In this document: piece by piece, positions 1 through 8,662 of the stretch
How the letters are laid out: every line of letters starts with the position of its first letter
Position numbering within the stretch: the first letter of the stretch is position 1
DNA from: Pelodictyon phaeoclathratiforme BU-1
GTDB taxonomy: Bacteria > Bacteroidota > Chlorobiia > Chlorobiales > Chlorobiaceae
Length of the DNA: 64,000 bases
Reading direction: 5' to 3'
NCBI RefSeq assembly: GCF_000020645.1
Contig: NC_011060.1
Span: 1,874,501 to 1,938,500 of the forward strand
Notes under the pieces: model-generated
Told to the model about the DNA's origin: nothing
Seen by the model: only the letters and a program-made list of their open reading frames with translations
Database searches by the model: none
Made by a program: the position numbers and the translations under genes

Positions 1-874
1 AGACTACCACCCGATGTTTCTCTGCGGTGATGTCAACATCATCCTCGGTAAGAGAGCTGTTGCCAGTACCCTTATTGTTCAGAACGATCTCGTCTGGGAT
101 GGCGACCTTACCTTTGAAGGCGCTACCGTGCAATACGGCAAGGATGCCAATGGAAAGGAAAAAGATGGTCTCAGTGCAGTTGCTGGATACTATATCCTTA
201 ACGAAAATAAAAGTGTAACCACAAAAGAACAGGACGCCTACCTTTTTGCCGGTCAGGCAGCCTATAAAGGTGAAATCAGTGATCTCAGTTACCAGCTTGG
301 TGCGGGATATTACGATTATGTAAATTTCGATCTCAAAAATACGTCAACTGTAGCGTCTCAATTAACTGTAGCTCCTTTTACCTATACTCCCGCCACGACG
401 GCAAAGTATTCCCCGGAATATAACTATACCGGAAAGGACTTTAACATCGTTGAGTTTTATGGCAGCATTGGAGGCAAGATCACCGAAACCCTTCCCTGGC
501 AGATTTCAGGTCAATATGCCTTTAACACTGCAAAACATGCCGATTGGGTCAACATTGACAATGCCAAAAGGGACAGTTACCTTGCTGAAATCAAAATTGG
601 TGATGCCAAACAGGTTGGACAATGGGCGGTCAATGCTGACTATGTCAGAATCGAACGTGACGCCCTTACTATTCTCACCGATTCAGACCGTAACATGGGC
701 GCTGCCACGAACCTGAAAGGGTTCAAGATCGGTGGAGTCTACCATCTGGTTCAGAACATGACACTCGGCCTCACCTATTTCAACTTTAAAACGATCGATG
801 ACAAGACTACTCTTGTCGATGAGTCAGCTCCGACCCGGCATATTGTCATGGCTGATGCTGTTATCAAATTCTGA
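1..874 (+). CDS. Outer-membrane porin-like protein, C-terminal part (5' end outside window)
   Basis: The reading frame is open from base 2, so the gene starts before the window; the ATG at 14 is probably internal. The visible ~290 residues alternate polar and hydrophobic positions rich in Gly, Tyr, Asn and aromatic residues (for example YQLGAGYYDYVNFDL and IGGVYHLVQNMTLGLTYFNF). The chain ends in a terminal Phe (AVIKF), the usual signature of a beta-barrel recognised by the BAM complex. This fits the putative porin families common in Chlorobi. Substrate is unknown; the phosphate-binding protein gene downstream may hint at anion uptake, but that is only context. A strong hairpin follows the stop. 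Confidence 0.6.
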   Translation, partial: DYHPMFLCGDVNIILGKRAVASTLIVQNDLVWDGDLTFEGATVQYGKDANGKEKDGLSAVAGYYILNENKSVTTKEQDAYLFAGQAAYKGEISDLSYQLGAGYYDYVNFDLKNTSTVASQLTVAPFTYTPATTAKYSPEYNYTGKDFNIVEFYGSIGGKITETLPWQISGQYAFNTAKHADWVNIDNAKRDSYLAEIKIGDAKQVGQWAVNADYVRIERDALTILTDSDRNMGAATNLKGFKIGGVYHLVQNMTLGLTYFNFKTIDDKTTLVDESAPTRHIVMADAVIKF

Positions 875-923
875 CAAGTATCTCTGTGTGTGTTCTTTCC
901 TTTGTGTGTTGTATGGCTGGTTT

Positions 924-958
924 GCAAGGCCTCTCCTGCCGCTGAGGGAGAGCCTTGC
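924..958 (+). terminator. Hairpin after porin gene
   Basis: Arms GCAAGG-c-CTCTCC (924-936) and GGAGAGCCTTGC (947-958) pair over 12 bp with one bulged C and a 10-nt loop. There is no T run behind it, so it is a likely but not classical rho-independent terminator, or an mRNA 3'-end stabiliser, between the porin and the binding-protein gene. Confidence 0.5.
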
Positions 959-1023
959 GTAACCGGTTCATGATTAACCAAATTTTTCAGTTTATTCTTA
1001 CTAACTCAATGATAACAATCACT

Positions 1024-1842
1024 ATGAAACTTTTTAAAAAAATACTTTTAAGTGCGACTGTTTTCGGTCTCATGGCTTCAGGCACTGCACAGGCTGCTGG
1101 TAAAATCGTTATCGACGGTTCAACCACAGTAGGACCAATCGCCAAAGCCTTCGCCGATCACTATACCAAAACAACCGGTGTACAGGTATCCGTCAGTGAG
1201 TCGGGTTCAGGCAACGGCGCAAAAAGCCTGATCAACAAAACCTGTGACATCGCAACCATGTCAAGAGCAATGAAAGACCAGGAACTGGCTGCCGCCAGAA
1301 GCAAAGGCGTCAATCCCGTCGAACATGTCGTCGCGCTTGATGGTCTCTCAATTGTTGTGCATCCGAGCAATCGCATCAATGCGCTCACCAAAGCACAGAT
1401 CCGCGGTATTTACATGGGCAAATACACCAACTGGAGCCAGGTTGGTGGACCAAATTCTGCAATCGTGATTATCCAGCGTGAATCGAACAGCGGTACTGCC
1501 GACACATTTAAAGAGCTCGTTATGGGCAAAGATAACCCGATTTCCAAGAGAGCAGAGACCCAGTCAAGCAACGGCGCCATCAAGAGCCGTGTAGCATCAA
1601 CACCTTCTGCGATCAGCTATATCGGACTCGGTTTTGTTGACTCGTCGGTCAAGGCTGTTCTGGTTGATGGAATCGAAGCTGATGTCAAGACCGTCAAGAA
1701 CAACACGTACCCGATCCATCGTCCGCTTTTCATGTACACCAATGGCCAGCCAACAGGCGCTGTCAAGCAGTTCATTGATCTGCCAAAAACTGCTGAAGGG
1801 AAACGCATCATCAGCGAGACCGGTTTTGTGAACGTCTATTAA
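1024..1842 (+). CDS. PstS-like phosphate-binding periplasmic protein
   Basis: This is a 272-aa substrate-binding protein of the PstS family. The chosen ATG gives a clean signal peptide: basic MKLFKK, a hydrophobic core, and cleavage after TAQA near residue 24. An in-frame TTG at 955 and ATG at 1009 are alternatives but would bury the signal peptide. The mature protein begins with DGSTTVGPIAKAF and has the SESGSGNGAKSL loop (about residues 58-69), both typical oxyanion-binding segments of PstS. No pstCAB genes are adjacent, so it is an orphan binding protein here or works with a transporter elsewhere. Expected role: capture of phosphate in the periplasm. Ligand specificity is inferred from family. 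Confidence 0.82.
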   Translation: MKLFKKILLSATVFGLMASGTAQAAGKIVIDGSTTVGPIAKAFADHYTKTTGVQVSVSESGSGNGAKSLINKTCDIATMSRAMKDQELAAARSKGVNPVEHVVALDGLSIVVHPSNRINALTKAQIRGIYMGKYTNWSQVGGPNSAIVIIQRESNSGTADTFKELVMGKDNPISKRAETQSSNGAIKSRVASTPSAISYIGLGFVDSSVKAVLVDGIEADVKTVKNNTYPIHRPLFMYTNGQPTGAVKQFIDLPKTAEGKRIISETGFVNVY

Positions 1843-1898
1843 TAATCTCCTGTGATTGATCGCTGAGAGTTCCCATGTCATCAGCAGAAAAATCATCA

Positions 1899-1940
1899 AT
1901 TGAGCAAAAGCAGTCCGGCGAGAGACTGCGTTTGCTCAAT
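1899..1940 (+). terminator. Long hairpin after PstS-like gene
   Basis: ATTGAGCAAA (1899-1908) pairs perfectly with TTTGCTCAAT (1931-1940), and an inner CAGTC/GACTG stem (1911-1915/1924-1928) continues it. It sits between the binding-protein and pentapeptide genes and probably ends the first transcript. No T run follows. Confidence 0.55.
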
Positions 1941-2007
1941 TGCGGGTTATATAGCCTCCCCTCTTCAATGTTCACTCTGACAAGAACAAAAAAAAACATC
2001 TCATCCC

Positions 2008-3306
2008 ATGGACTGTAAAGCTCTGTGTTTCATGCTGCCTCTTCTGCTCAATACCGCTCTGGCTCCAGCGCTCTCATCAACCGCATCTGCCTCTGATGCA
2101 ACACATCTCGAATTGCTTGAAGGCGGAGTAACATCATGGAATACCATGAGAGTTACGCACCCGGAATTAGTCCCCGACCTATCAGGAGCTGAACTGAAAG
2201 GCAAAAATTTGAGGGGTATTAATTTATATAATGCAAATCTTTCGGGCGCTATTCTCTCTATGTCGAATCTGAGTAACGCCAACCTCAGAAACGCTTCACT
2301 TGATGGAGCAAAAATGGATGGAACCATACTGATCAGGGCAAATCTTGACCACGCCATATTACGGGGAGCCAATCTTGAAAGTGCAGTGCTCGATGGAGCT
2401 CATCTCCATCAGGCTGTTCTTGTCAAAGCCATTCTTAAAAAAGCAGATTGCACAAATACCGATTTTTCAGAATCCGATCTTAAGGAAACCAACTTTCGTG
2501 AGGCTTCGCTCGTTAATGCCGATCTCAGCGGAGCAGATTTACGGGCAGCCTACCTTTGGCGAGCCAACCTCAACCGGGCAAAGATATCTGGTGTGAAGGT
2601 TTCAGAAAGCACCGTACTTGACAGCGGTAAATACGCCTCCCGGATGTGGGCAGAAAACCACCACTCGATTTTTGTTGAGGAACCGGCGCAACCCGTTTCC
2701 GCCAACCTGGTCAACTCCGTTTCAACAGAACAAGAGAGTCTGCAGGTCACTCTTCCCCGACAGTCAGAGGGCTCTGCCGTCCAGCAACAAGTCACGGGCA
2801 ACACTCTGCCACAAAAAAATACTTCTGACTCAAAAAAGAGTTTTGCTCCCCGCAATATCTGGCAGCAGTCAGAGGCTCCGGTCAATGTCACTTTCGACAG
2901 GTCGCAACACGAGCAACTGAAAAGCAATGTGTTTGACTGGAACGAGATGAGAAAACAGAACAAGGATATCAGTGTGCAGCTCAAAGGAGCTTCATTTGAT
3001 CACAAAAATCTTTCCTATGCCAATTTAAGTCATGCATCTCTCTTTAATGCAAGCTTCAAGGCAACCGATCTTGGCAACAGCGATCTTCGGTTTGCAGATT
3101 TAAGGGGGTGTAACTTCCGGGAAGCCAACCTGCAACAGGCCAATCTTGAAGGAGCAGATCTCAGGGGAGCCAATCTCTGGCGAGCAAACCTCAGCCGTAG
3201 CCGTCTGAACAACGCTGTTGTTTCCAGTTCAACCATACTTGACTCGGGTAAAATAGCCTCAGCAGAACTGGCTGCACACCGCGGTATGATATTTGTTGAA
3301 CAATAG
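2008..3306 (+). CDS. Secreted pentapeptide-repeat protein with two repeat blocks
   Basis: A 432-aa protein with an N-terminal signal-like segment (about residues 1-29, MDCKALCFMLPLLLNTALAP). Two blocks of A(D/N)LXX pentapeptides follow, at about residues 55-190 and 320-405. Examples are SGAELKGKNLRGINLYNANL and EGADLRGANLWRANLSRSRL. Each block ends with a similar sequence (STVLDSGKYAS and STILDSGKIAS, then IFVEE/IFVEQ), so the protein is an internal duplication joined by a Ser/Gln/Pro-rich linker (about 215-300). Pentapeptide repeats fold as a right-handed quadrilateral beta-helix; the role here is unknown. The signal peptide suggests periplasmic or envelope location. Confidence 0.75.
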   Translation: MDCKALCFMLPLLLNTALAPALSSTASASDATHLELLEGGVTSWNTMRVTHPELVPDLSGAELKGKNLRGINLYNANLSGAILSMSNLSNANLRNASLDGAKMDGTILIRANLDHAILRGANLESAVLDGAHLHQAVLVKAILKKADCTNTDFSESDLKETNFREASLVNADLSGADLRAAYLWRANLNRAKISGVKVSESTVLDSGKYASRMWAENHHSIFVEEPAQPVSANLVNSVSTEQESLQVTLPRQSEGSAVQQQVTGNTLPQKNTSDSKKSFAPRNIWQQSEAPVNVTFDRSQHEQLKSNVFDWNEMRKQNKDISVQLKGASFDHKNLSYANLSHASLFNASFKATDLGNSDLRFADLRGCNFREANLQQANLEGADLRGANLWRANLSRSRLNNAVVSSSTILDSGKIASAELAAHRGMIFVEQ

Positions 3307-3552
3307 CACTCCAACAGACAATTCTACCTGATCAGTACAGCCGATTCACGATACACCTCAGGAAAAAGCTGCAACAATAACTGGATGTTATGGTGAAATA
3401 ACCCAACATCATTAGAGGGGCTATACGTTTTCATAATGTGAAATCAGCCGGTATGTCGCAGAATGCCGAGGATGGTTTGTCGATATCGGAAGAAGCTGTT
3501 CCACACCTGATTTGTAAAATAGGGTGAATTTCAGTATCGTGAGCTTACATTC
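3307..3552 (+). other. Gap between pentapeptide gene and thiC riboswitch
   Basis: No convincing gene. GATGTT (3384-3389) and AACATC (3405-3410) with an inner TGG/CCA pair form a modest hairpin that may end the pentapeptide transcript. The rest must contain the promoter of the thiC leader; I cannot choose a -35/-10 pair with confidence. Confidence 0.35.
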
Positions 3553-3655
3553 ACATCTTGGGGGTGCTGAATTTTTTTCCTGTCCTGCTGGAGGAAAAAA
3601 AGAAGGCTGAGATCAAACCCTTATAACTTGATGCAGGTAATGCTGACGCAAGAAA
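3553..3655 (+). promoter_or_regulatory. TPP riboswitch (THI element) in thiC leader
   Basis: The order of conserved segments matches the TPP aptamer: GGGGGTGC (3560-3566 region), then a variable stem with T and A runs, then GGCTGAGATCAAACCCTT (3605-3622), AACTTGATGCAGGTAATGC (3625-3643) and TGACGCAAG. It lies about 85 nt upstream of thiC, the usual target. In the known mechanism, TPP binding lowers expression of thiamine synthesis genes. No strong intrinsic terminator follows, which suggests translational control; see the finding on start-codon pairing. Confidence 0.92.
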
Positions 3656-3739
3656 AGATTATGATGGCGTTTTTTGTTCCTTTCTGCCATCCTTCTCCTT
3701 TCTGTTGTACTCCTCTGCCTGCCTGTTTAACCATCATCC

Positions 3740-5374
3740 ATGACGAACGTTACTGAAAACATAACTTGTCCGGTGAAGCGCATTGAGTGCATCCCGCCAG
3801 AAAAAATTTACTCAAAGGGCACTATTTTCCCGCTTGAGGTGGGAATGAAAAGAGTGAAACTGAGTAAAACCTACTTCTGCAATGGCCAGGAATTCTCCTC
3901 CTTACCGCTCTATGATACCGGTGGACCCTATTCTGATCCCTCTGTCAGCATTGACCCTGAAAAGGGACTTCCGCCCATACGGAAGAGCTGGGGGTTTCAG
4001 CGCGATGAAAAAGCGGCTTCTTCCATAACTCAGATGCATTTTGCCCGAAAAGGGATCATTACCCCGGAAATGGAATATGTTTCGATCAGAGAGAACCAGC
4101 AACTGGAGGAGTGGATCAGCTCATTTTCGAGAGGTGGCGCAAAGGTTTCGCCGATAACGCCGGAGTTTGTCCGCCAGGAGATCGCTGAAGGGCGGGCCAT
4201 CATTCCTGCCAACATCAACCATCCGGAGCTTGAACCGATGATTATTGGCCGGAAGTTCCGCGTCAAAATCAATGCCAATATCGGCAACTCCGCACTTGGT
4301 TCTTCGATTGAGGAAGAGGTGGAAAAGGCTGTCTGGTCATGCCGCTGGGGGGCTGATACCGTCATGGATCTCAGCACGGGCGCCAATATCCATCAAACAC
4401 GCGAGTGGATTCTGAGAAACTCCCCTGTTCCGATCGGAACGGTTCCTATGTATCAGGCTCTTGAGAAGGCCGGGGGCAAAGCTGAAGCGCTGACATGGGA
4501 ACTCTACCGCGACACGCTGATTGAACAGGCGGAACAGGGTGTTGACTACTTTACCATTCATGCCGGTATTCTGCTTGAGCATCTTCCCTTTGCTGAAAAA
4601 CGGTTAACCGGTATTGTATCACGGGGTGGCTCAATCATGGCAAAGTGGTGCAAGTACCATAAAGAGGAGAACTTTCTCTATACCCGGTTTGAAGAGATCT
4701 GCAAGATTCTGCAACGATATGACATCGCCGTTTCGCTTGGTGATGCCCTGCGTCCCGGCTCGATCATTGACGCCAACGACGAGGCACAGTTTGGTGAACT
4801 CAAGGTGCTCGGAGAACTGACTAAAGTTGCATGGAAATATGAGGTACAGGTGATGATTGAGGGCCCAGGGCACGTTCCGCTGCACATGATCAGGGAGAAC
4901 ATGGATAAAGAGCTTGCGTATTGCCACGAAGCTCCCTTCTATACGCTTGGACCGCTGATTACCGATATTGCCGCCGGGTATGACCATATCAATTCAGCCA
5001 TCGGTGGAGCGCTTATCGCCAGCTTTGGCTGTTCGATGCTCTGTTATGTCACCCCAAAGGAGCATCTTGGCCTGCCTGACCGTAATGATGTGCGTGAAGG
5101 GGTTATTGCCCACAAGGTTGCTGCGCATGGCGCCGATCTGGCAAAAGGTAATCCTGTTTCCTGGCTCCAGGATGAACTGATGAGCAGGGCAAGATATTCA
5201 TTTGCATGGGAAGATCAGTTCAACCTTTCGCTTGACCCGGAGAAAATCCGTGCAGTGCATGCGCAAAGCATGGCTGCAAGAGGCCATACCGAAAAGAACC
5301 CTCATTTCTGCACCATGTGCGGACCTGATTTCTGTTCAATGAAAAAGTCGAAGGAGGCTGCGGAGCAGGAGTAA
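3740..5374 (+). CDS. thiC: Phosphomethylpyrimidine synthase ThiC
   Basis: 544 aa. This radical-SAM enzyme converts aminoimidazole ribotide to hydroxymethylpyrimidine phosphate, the pyrimidine half of thiamine, in the cytoplasm. The C-terminus carries the family's 4Fe-4S motif C-x2-C-x4-C (Cys 524, 527, 532, in [11 protein letters not shown]). Core segments such as [32 protein letters not shown] and [14 protein letters not shown] are typical ThiC. Length is a little under the proteobacterial form because the N-terminal extension is short. It is preceded by a TPP riboswitch. No Shine-Dalgarno sequence is visible before the ATG; the preceding 60 nt are pyrimidine-rich. It is a single gene with a terminator shared with the convergent tpiA. 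Confidence 0.97.
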
Positions 5375-5392
5375 CATCAATGGCGAACGGAT

Positions 5393-5425
5393 AATTGACA
5401 GTGACAGTAAACGCCACTGTCAATT
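5393..5425. terminator. Bidirectional terminator between thiC and tpiA
   Basis: A perfect 11-bp inverted repeat, AATTGACAGTG (5393-5403) and CACTGTCAATT (5415-5425), has an 11-nt loop. It lies between two convergent genes and can serve both transcripts. Confidence 0.7.
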
Positions 5426-5442
5426 GATCACATACAAATAAG

Positions 5443-6198
5443 TTAAACGGAAGCAGCTTTAACGATTGCGGCAAAATCATCTGCATTGAGGCTCGCTCCT
5501 CCAATCAAACCACCATCGATGTTCGGCATGGCAAAGAGTTCGGCCGCATTTGAAGGCTTGACACTTCCACCATACTGGATACGAACTTTCTCTGAGGCTG
5601 TCTGACCATAAAGTCCAGTGACAAGTGTGCGAATAAAGAGATGCACCTCTTCAGCCTGTGCTGAACTTGCTGTTTTTCCGGTACCAATAGCCCAGACTGG
5701 CTCATAGGCAATGACAATGGCACTGATATCGATGATACCGTCGAGCCCTTCCCTGACCTGTGAAGAGATAACAGTTTCCATGACGCCTGATTCGCGTTCT
5801 GCAAGTGTTTCACCAACACAGAGGATAACGTTCAGCCCTTCCGACAAGGCCTTTTTTATCCTGAGATTTACCGTAGCATTTGTTTCGCCGAAATACTGAC
5901 GACGCTCGGAATGGCCGATAATAACGGAAGAACAGCCAACAGCAAGGATCATTCTGGCCGATACCTCTCCGGTAAATGCGCCATCATTTTCATAATGGCA
6001 GTTCTGGGCAACAAGCTGAACTTCACTCTCTGCAATCACCTTTTCTGTAGCATCAAGGGCAAGATAGGTCGGCGCTATACCAACCTCACAGCCCGAAAAA
6101 CCCTCACCAAGTGCTGCAAGCACATCCGTTGCAAGCTGCACCGATTCGGCAACACTGTTGTTCATTTTCCAGTTCCCAACTACAATTTTTCTGCGCAT
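5443..6198 (-). CDS. tpiA: Triosephosphate isomerase
   Basis: 251 aa, normal length. It interconverts dihydroxyacetone phosphate and glyceraldehyde 3-phosphate in glycolysis/gluconeogenesis, in the cytoplasm. Catalytic residues are all visible: Lys11 (GNWKMN), His96 (IIGHSERR) and Glu166 (AYEPVWAIGTGK); the phosphate-binding YGGSVKP and GGLIGGASL loops are present. The ATG follows an AGAAG-like ribosome site. It lies directly downstream of a small conserved gene and greA on the same strand, with 10-bp and 33-bp gaps, so a short operon is likely. Confidence 0.97.
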   Translation of the reverse strand: MRRKIVVGNWKMNNSVAESVQLATDVLAALGEGFSGCEVGIAPTYLALDATEKVIAESEVQLVAQNCHYENDGAFTGEVSARMILAVGCSSVIIGHSERRQYFGETNATVNLRIKKALSEGLNVILCVGETLAERESGVMETVISSQVREGLDGIIDISAIVIAYEPVWAIGTGKTASSAQAEEVHLFIRTLVTGLYGQTASEKVRIQYGGSVKPSNAAELFAMPNIDGGLIGGASLNADDFAAIVKAASV

Positions 6199-6208
6199 AT
6201 CTTCTTTT

Positions 6209-6433
6209 TTAATAATCCGTTTTTATTTCACAGTATATCTGATCGATCTGATTAATGGCAAAGCGGTGCTTTCCTGAACGGGCATCCTTGAGTTCCACTT
6301 CGCTGCTGCCGACAGTAGTGATTGTGCCGTGCCACACTCTCGCTTCGTTGGTGACCAGGTTGACTTCGCGATTCAACAGATCCTGATTTCCCCCGATCCT
6401 GTCCTGACGATAAATGATTTGACGTTTCCCCAT
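6209..6433 (-). CDS. Small conserved protein, possible SH3/LSm-like barrel
   Basis: 74 aa, not recognised by name. It begins with a basic stretch (MGKRQIIYRQDR) followed by a pattern of short beta strands: REVNLVTNEARVWHGTITTVG, then SSEVELKDA, then HRFAINQIDQIYCEI. This resembles the strand spacing of LSm/Hfq-like or SH3-like small barrels, but the match is by eye only. It starts just behind greA and ends 10 bp before tpiA, so it is probably co-transcribed. No signal peptide or membrane segment. Confidence 0.6.
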   Translation of the reverse strand: MGKRQIIYRQDRIGGNQDLLNREVNLVTNEARVWHGTITTVGSSEVELKDARSGKHRFAINQIDQIYCEIKTDY

Positions 6434-6466
6434 GGGAGAGCTGATTTAACTGGTTTTTGGTTGGCC

Positions 6467-6946
6467 CTATTTAACAAAAATCTCTAATATCTCATAGTGA
6501 AGTTCACCTTTGGGGACGACTATCTGAACTTTTTCGCCTACAGCTTTTCCGATCAATGCTCTTCCTACCGGGGATCGGACAGAGATTTTGCCTGAATCGG
6601 TGTCGGCCTCTTCTGATGATACCAGCGTATATTCGATGATTTCATCAGGAGTATCAAGATTTTTCAACTTTACGGAAGTAAGAATATAAACCTTGTCGGT
6701 CTTGATCTGTTTTGGGTCAAGAATCGTTGCCGATGCCAGTTTGTTTTCAAGATCTGCAATACGCGCTTCGGTATGAGACTGCTCTTCTCGGGCCGCATCA
6801 TACTCTGCGTTCTCGCTGAGATCACCATGAGCCCTCGCTTCAGCAATTTTTTCCAGAACTTCCCTTCTGGTTTGATGAACCAGCACGTATAATTCCTCTT
6901 TCAGCCGGTTATACCCATCACTTGTCAGGTAAATTCTGTCAGTCAT
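6467..6946 (-). CDS. greA: Transcript cleavage factor GreA
   Basis: 159 aa from the ATG at 6946 ([15 protein letters not shown]), which is the usual GreA length. An upstream in-frame start at 6997 would add 17 non-conserved residues. The N-terminal coiled coil contains the acidic tip segment [17 protein letters not shown] that enters the RNA polymerase secondary channel and stimulates cleavage of backtracked transcripts. The C-terminal globular domain has [21 protein letters not shown]. Cytoplasmic; constitutive housekeeping function. Followed by the small protein gene and tpiA. Confidence 0.95.
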
Positions 6947-7028
6947 CTCTGGTTGCTGTTTTTGTTGAAAAAAAAGAAAATAACTCCATAAGCGCAATTC
7001 GCCGGGGCAAACGGACAGGATTGATAAA

Positions 7029-7068
7029 CAAAAAAAAGTAAAGTCAGTTGCTCACCACTGACTTTACT
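7029..7068 (-). terminator. Rho-independent terminator of degP-like gene
   Basis: On the minus strand a perfect 12-bp stem (AGTAAAGTCAGT 7037-7048 with ACTGACTTTACT 7057-7068, 8-nt loop) is followed at once by a run of T (A run at 7029-7037 on the plus strand). It lies about 45 bp after the protease stop codon. Confidence 0.88.
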
Positions 7069-7110
7069 CCAAAGCAATGTACAACTCTTAATCTTTCAGG
7101 CAAAACAAGT

Positions 7111-8628
7111 TTACACATTAAACGCAAAATATATTTTATTGCCCTTCCTTTCTACCAGCAGAAAAAGAAGATCTCCGCTTTTGATGTTTTTGATAAGAGC
7201 ACTATACCCGGCAAACGAGTTCACACTCTGACGGTTGAGGGTAAGTATAATATCGCCGACGCGCAATCCGGCAAGGTAGGCATTGGATGCAGGATCAAGA
7301 GCTGTAAGTACAACCTTGCCAGAGCCGGGCACCAGGTTCAATTTCTGTGCCAGCCTTGCTGTAAGCTCCTCGGCCTTAAAACCGAGTACCGCAGGAATTT
7401 TTTCCTGTTCTTCTGTCATGGCTGAAGCCACACCCCTGGCGGGCTGTTCTTCAAGACGGGCCTGAAAAAGCATGATCGTTCCGTTCCTGAGCACCCGAAA
7501 CTTGACCATCGATCCGGGTAACTGACTGGAGATGGCATTACGCAGTTCAATACTGCCTGTAACCTTTTGATCGTTGATATCAAGGATAACATCGCCGGTT
7601 TTGATACCAATCTTTGCCGCAGGTCCACCCTCGACAACCGTTCCTACAAGCGCCCCTTCTCCAGCCTTAAGGTGCATTGCTTTTGCAATATTTTCATCAA
7701 TATCCTGGATACTGACGCCAAGATAACCTCGGGTAACTTTTCCGGTAGTAATGAGTGCGGTCATTACTTTTTGGGCCATGTTTGACGGAACGGCAAATCC
7801 TATACCATCAAATCCACCGGTTCGACTTGCTATAGCCGTATTGATGCCGACAAGCTCGCCGTTGATGTTGACAAGAGGGCCTCCGGAATTTCCCGGATTG
7901 ATGGCCGCATCAGTCTGTATGAAGTCTTCATAATCGGCCAGCCCGACATTGGCCCGTCCTTTGGCACTGACGATACCCTGAGTAACCGTTCGTGCAAAAT
8001 TTTCACCAAGTGGACTTCCTATGGCAATGACCCATTCGCCAACCCTGAGTTTGTCACTGTCGCCAATCAGGATTGGTTTCAGATTTTTTGCATTGACCTT
8101 GATAACAGCAAGATCGGTTTTGGAATCTTTTCCTATTACTTTGGCATCAATCTTCTTGTTATCGAAGGTGCGGATATAGACGGCATCGGCATTATCGATC
8201 ACATGATTGTTGGTCAGAATATAACCGTCAGCCGTTACGACGACTCCCGATCCGATGCCCTGCAATACTTTTTTCTGGCCGTTGCGAGGGGCAATCTCCG
8301 GCATATCAAAAAAATCATCAAAGAAAGGCCTTCCCCAAAAACCAAACGGGGAGCCAATCCGCTGGTTTACCGTTTTTTCAGTGAAAATCGTCACTACTGA
8401 AGGGGTTGCCGACTCGGCAATCTGCACAAATGCCTCGTTAAAGCCTTTGAGTGACTGGATGGGATAATTCTCAATATTGTTTTTTGCCGTAGCAAAACTT
8501 GGACTGTTTGAAAAGCTCAACCCCCTGGAAGAGAGGCTAAACTCAACATTCGAAAAGACAAGTGCGCCTACGGCAATACCCGCAAAAACAAGAAGCAGGT
8601 ATTTCATTATTGCTCGTTTCTTGCTCAT
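7111..8628 (-). CDS. DegP/HtrA-type periplasmic serine protease with two PDZ domains
   Basis: 505 aa. An N-terminal hydrophobic segment (about residues 9-27) acts as signal or anchor. The trypsin-like domain has the full triad: His142 (TNNHVI), Asp172 (SKTDLAVI) and Ser248 (PGNSGGPL). PDZ1 (about 300-385) contains GYLGVSIQDI and GDVILDINDQ; PDZ2 (about 410-500) contains AGLRVGDIILTLN. HtrA proteases degrade or refold damaged envelope proteins. A second possible start at MKYLL (8607) is 7 codons in. It ends with a strong terminator and is probably monocistronic. Confidence 0.93.
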   Translation of the reverse strand: MSKKRAIMKYLLLVFAGIAVGALVFSNVEFSLSSRGLSFSNSPSFATAKNNIENYPIQSLKGFNEAFVQIAESATPSVVTIFTEKTVNQRIGSPFGFWGRPFFDDFFDMPEIAPRNGQKKVLQGIGSGVVVTADGYILTNNHVIDNADAVYIRTFDNKKIDAKVIGKDSKTDLAVIKVNAKNLKPILIGDSDKLRVGEWVIAIGSPLGENFARTVTQGIVSAKGRANVGLADYEDFIQTDAAINPGNSGGPLVNINGELVGINTAIASRTGGFDGIGFAVPSNMAQKVMTALITTGKVTRGYLGVSIQDIDENIAKAMHLKAGEGALVGTVVEGGPAAKIGIKTGDVILDINDQKVTGSIELRNAISSQLPGSMVKFRVLRNGTIMLFQARLEEQPARGVASAMTEEQEKIPAVLGFKAEELTARLAQKLNLVPGSGKVVLTALDPASNAYLAGLRVGDIILTLNRQSVNSFAGYSALIKNIKSGDLLFLLVERKGNKIYFAFNV

Positions 8629-8662
8629 CGGTTCTGTAAGGTTTTTTTGTTATGGTTCTGTT

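Noticed and set aside
955..1023. Longer start for the PstS-like protein
   Set aside because: The TTG at 955 lies in the preceding hairpin and would put about 23 residues before a normal signal peptide.
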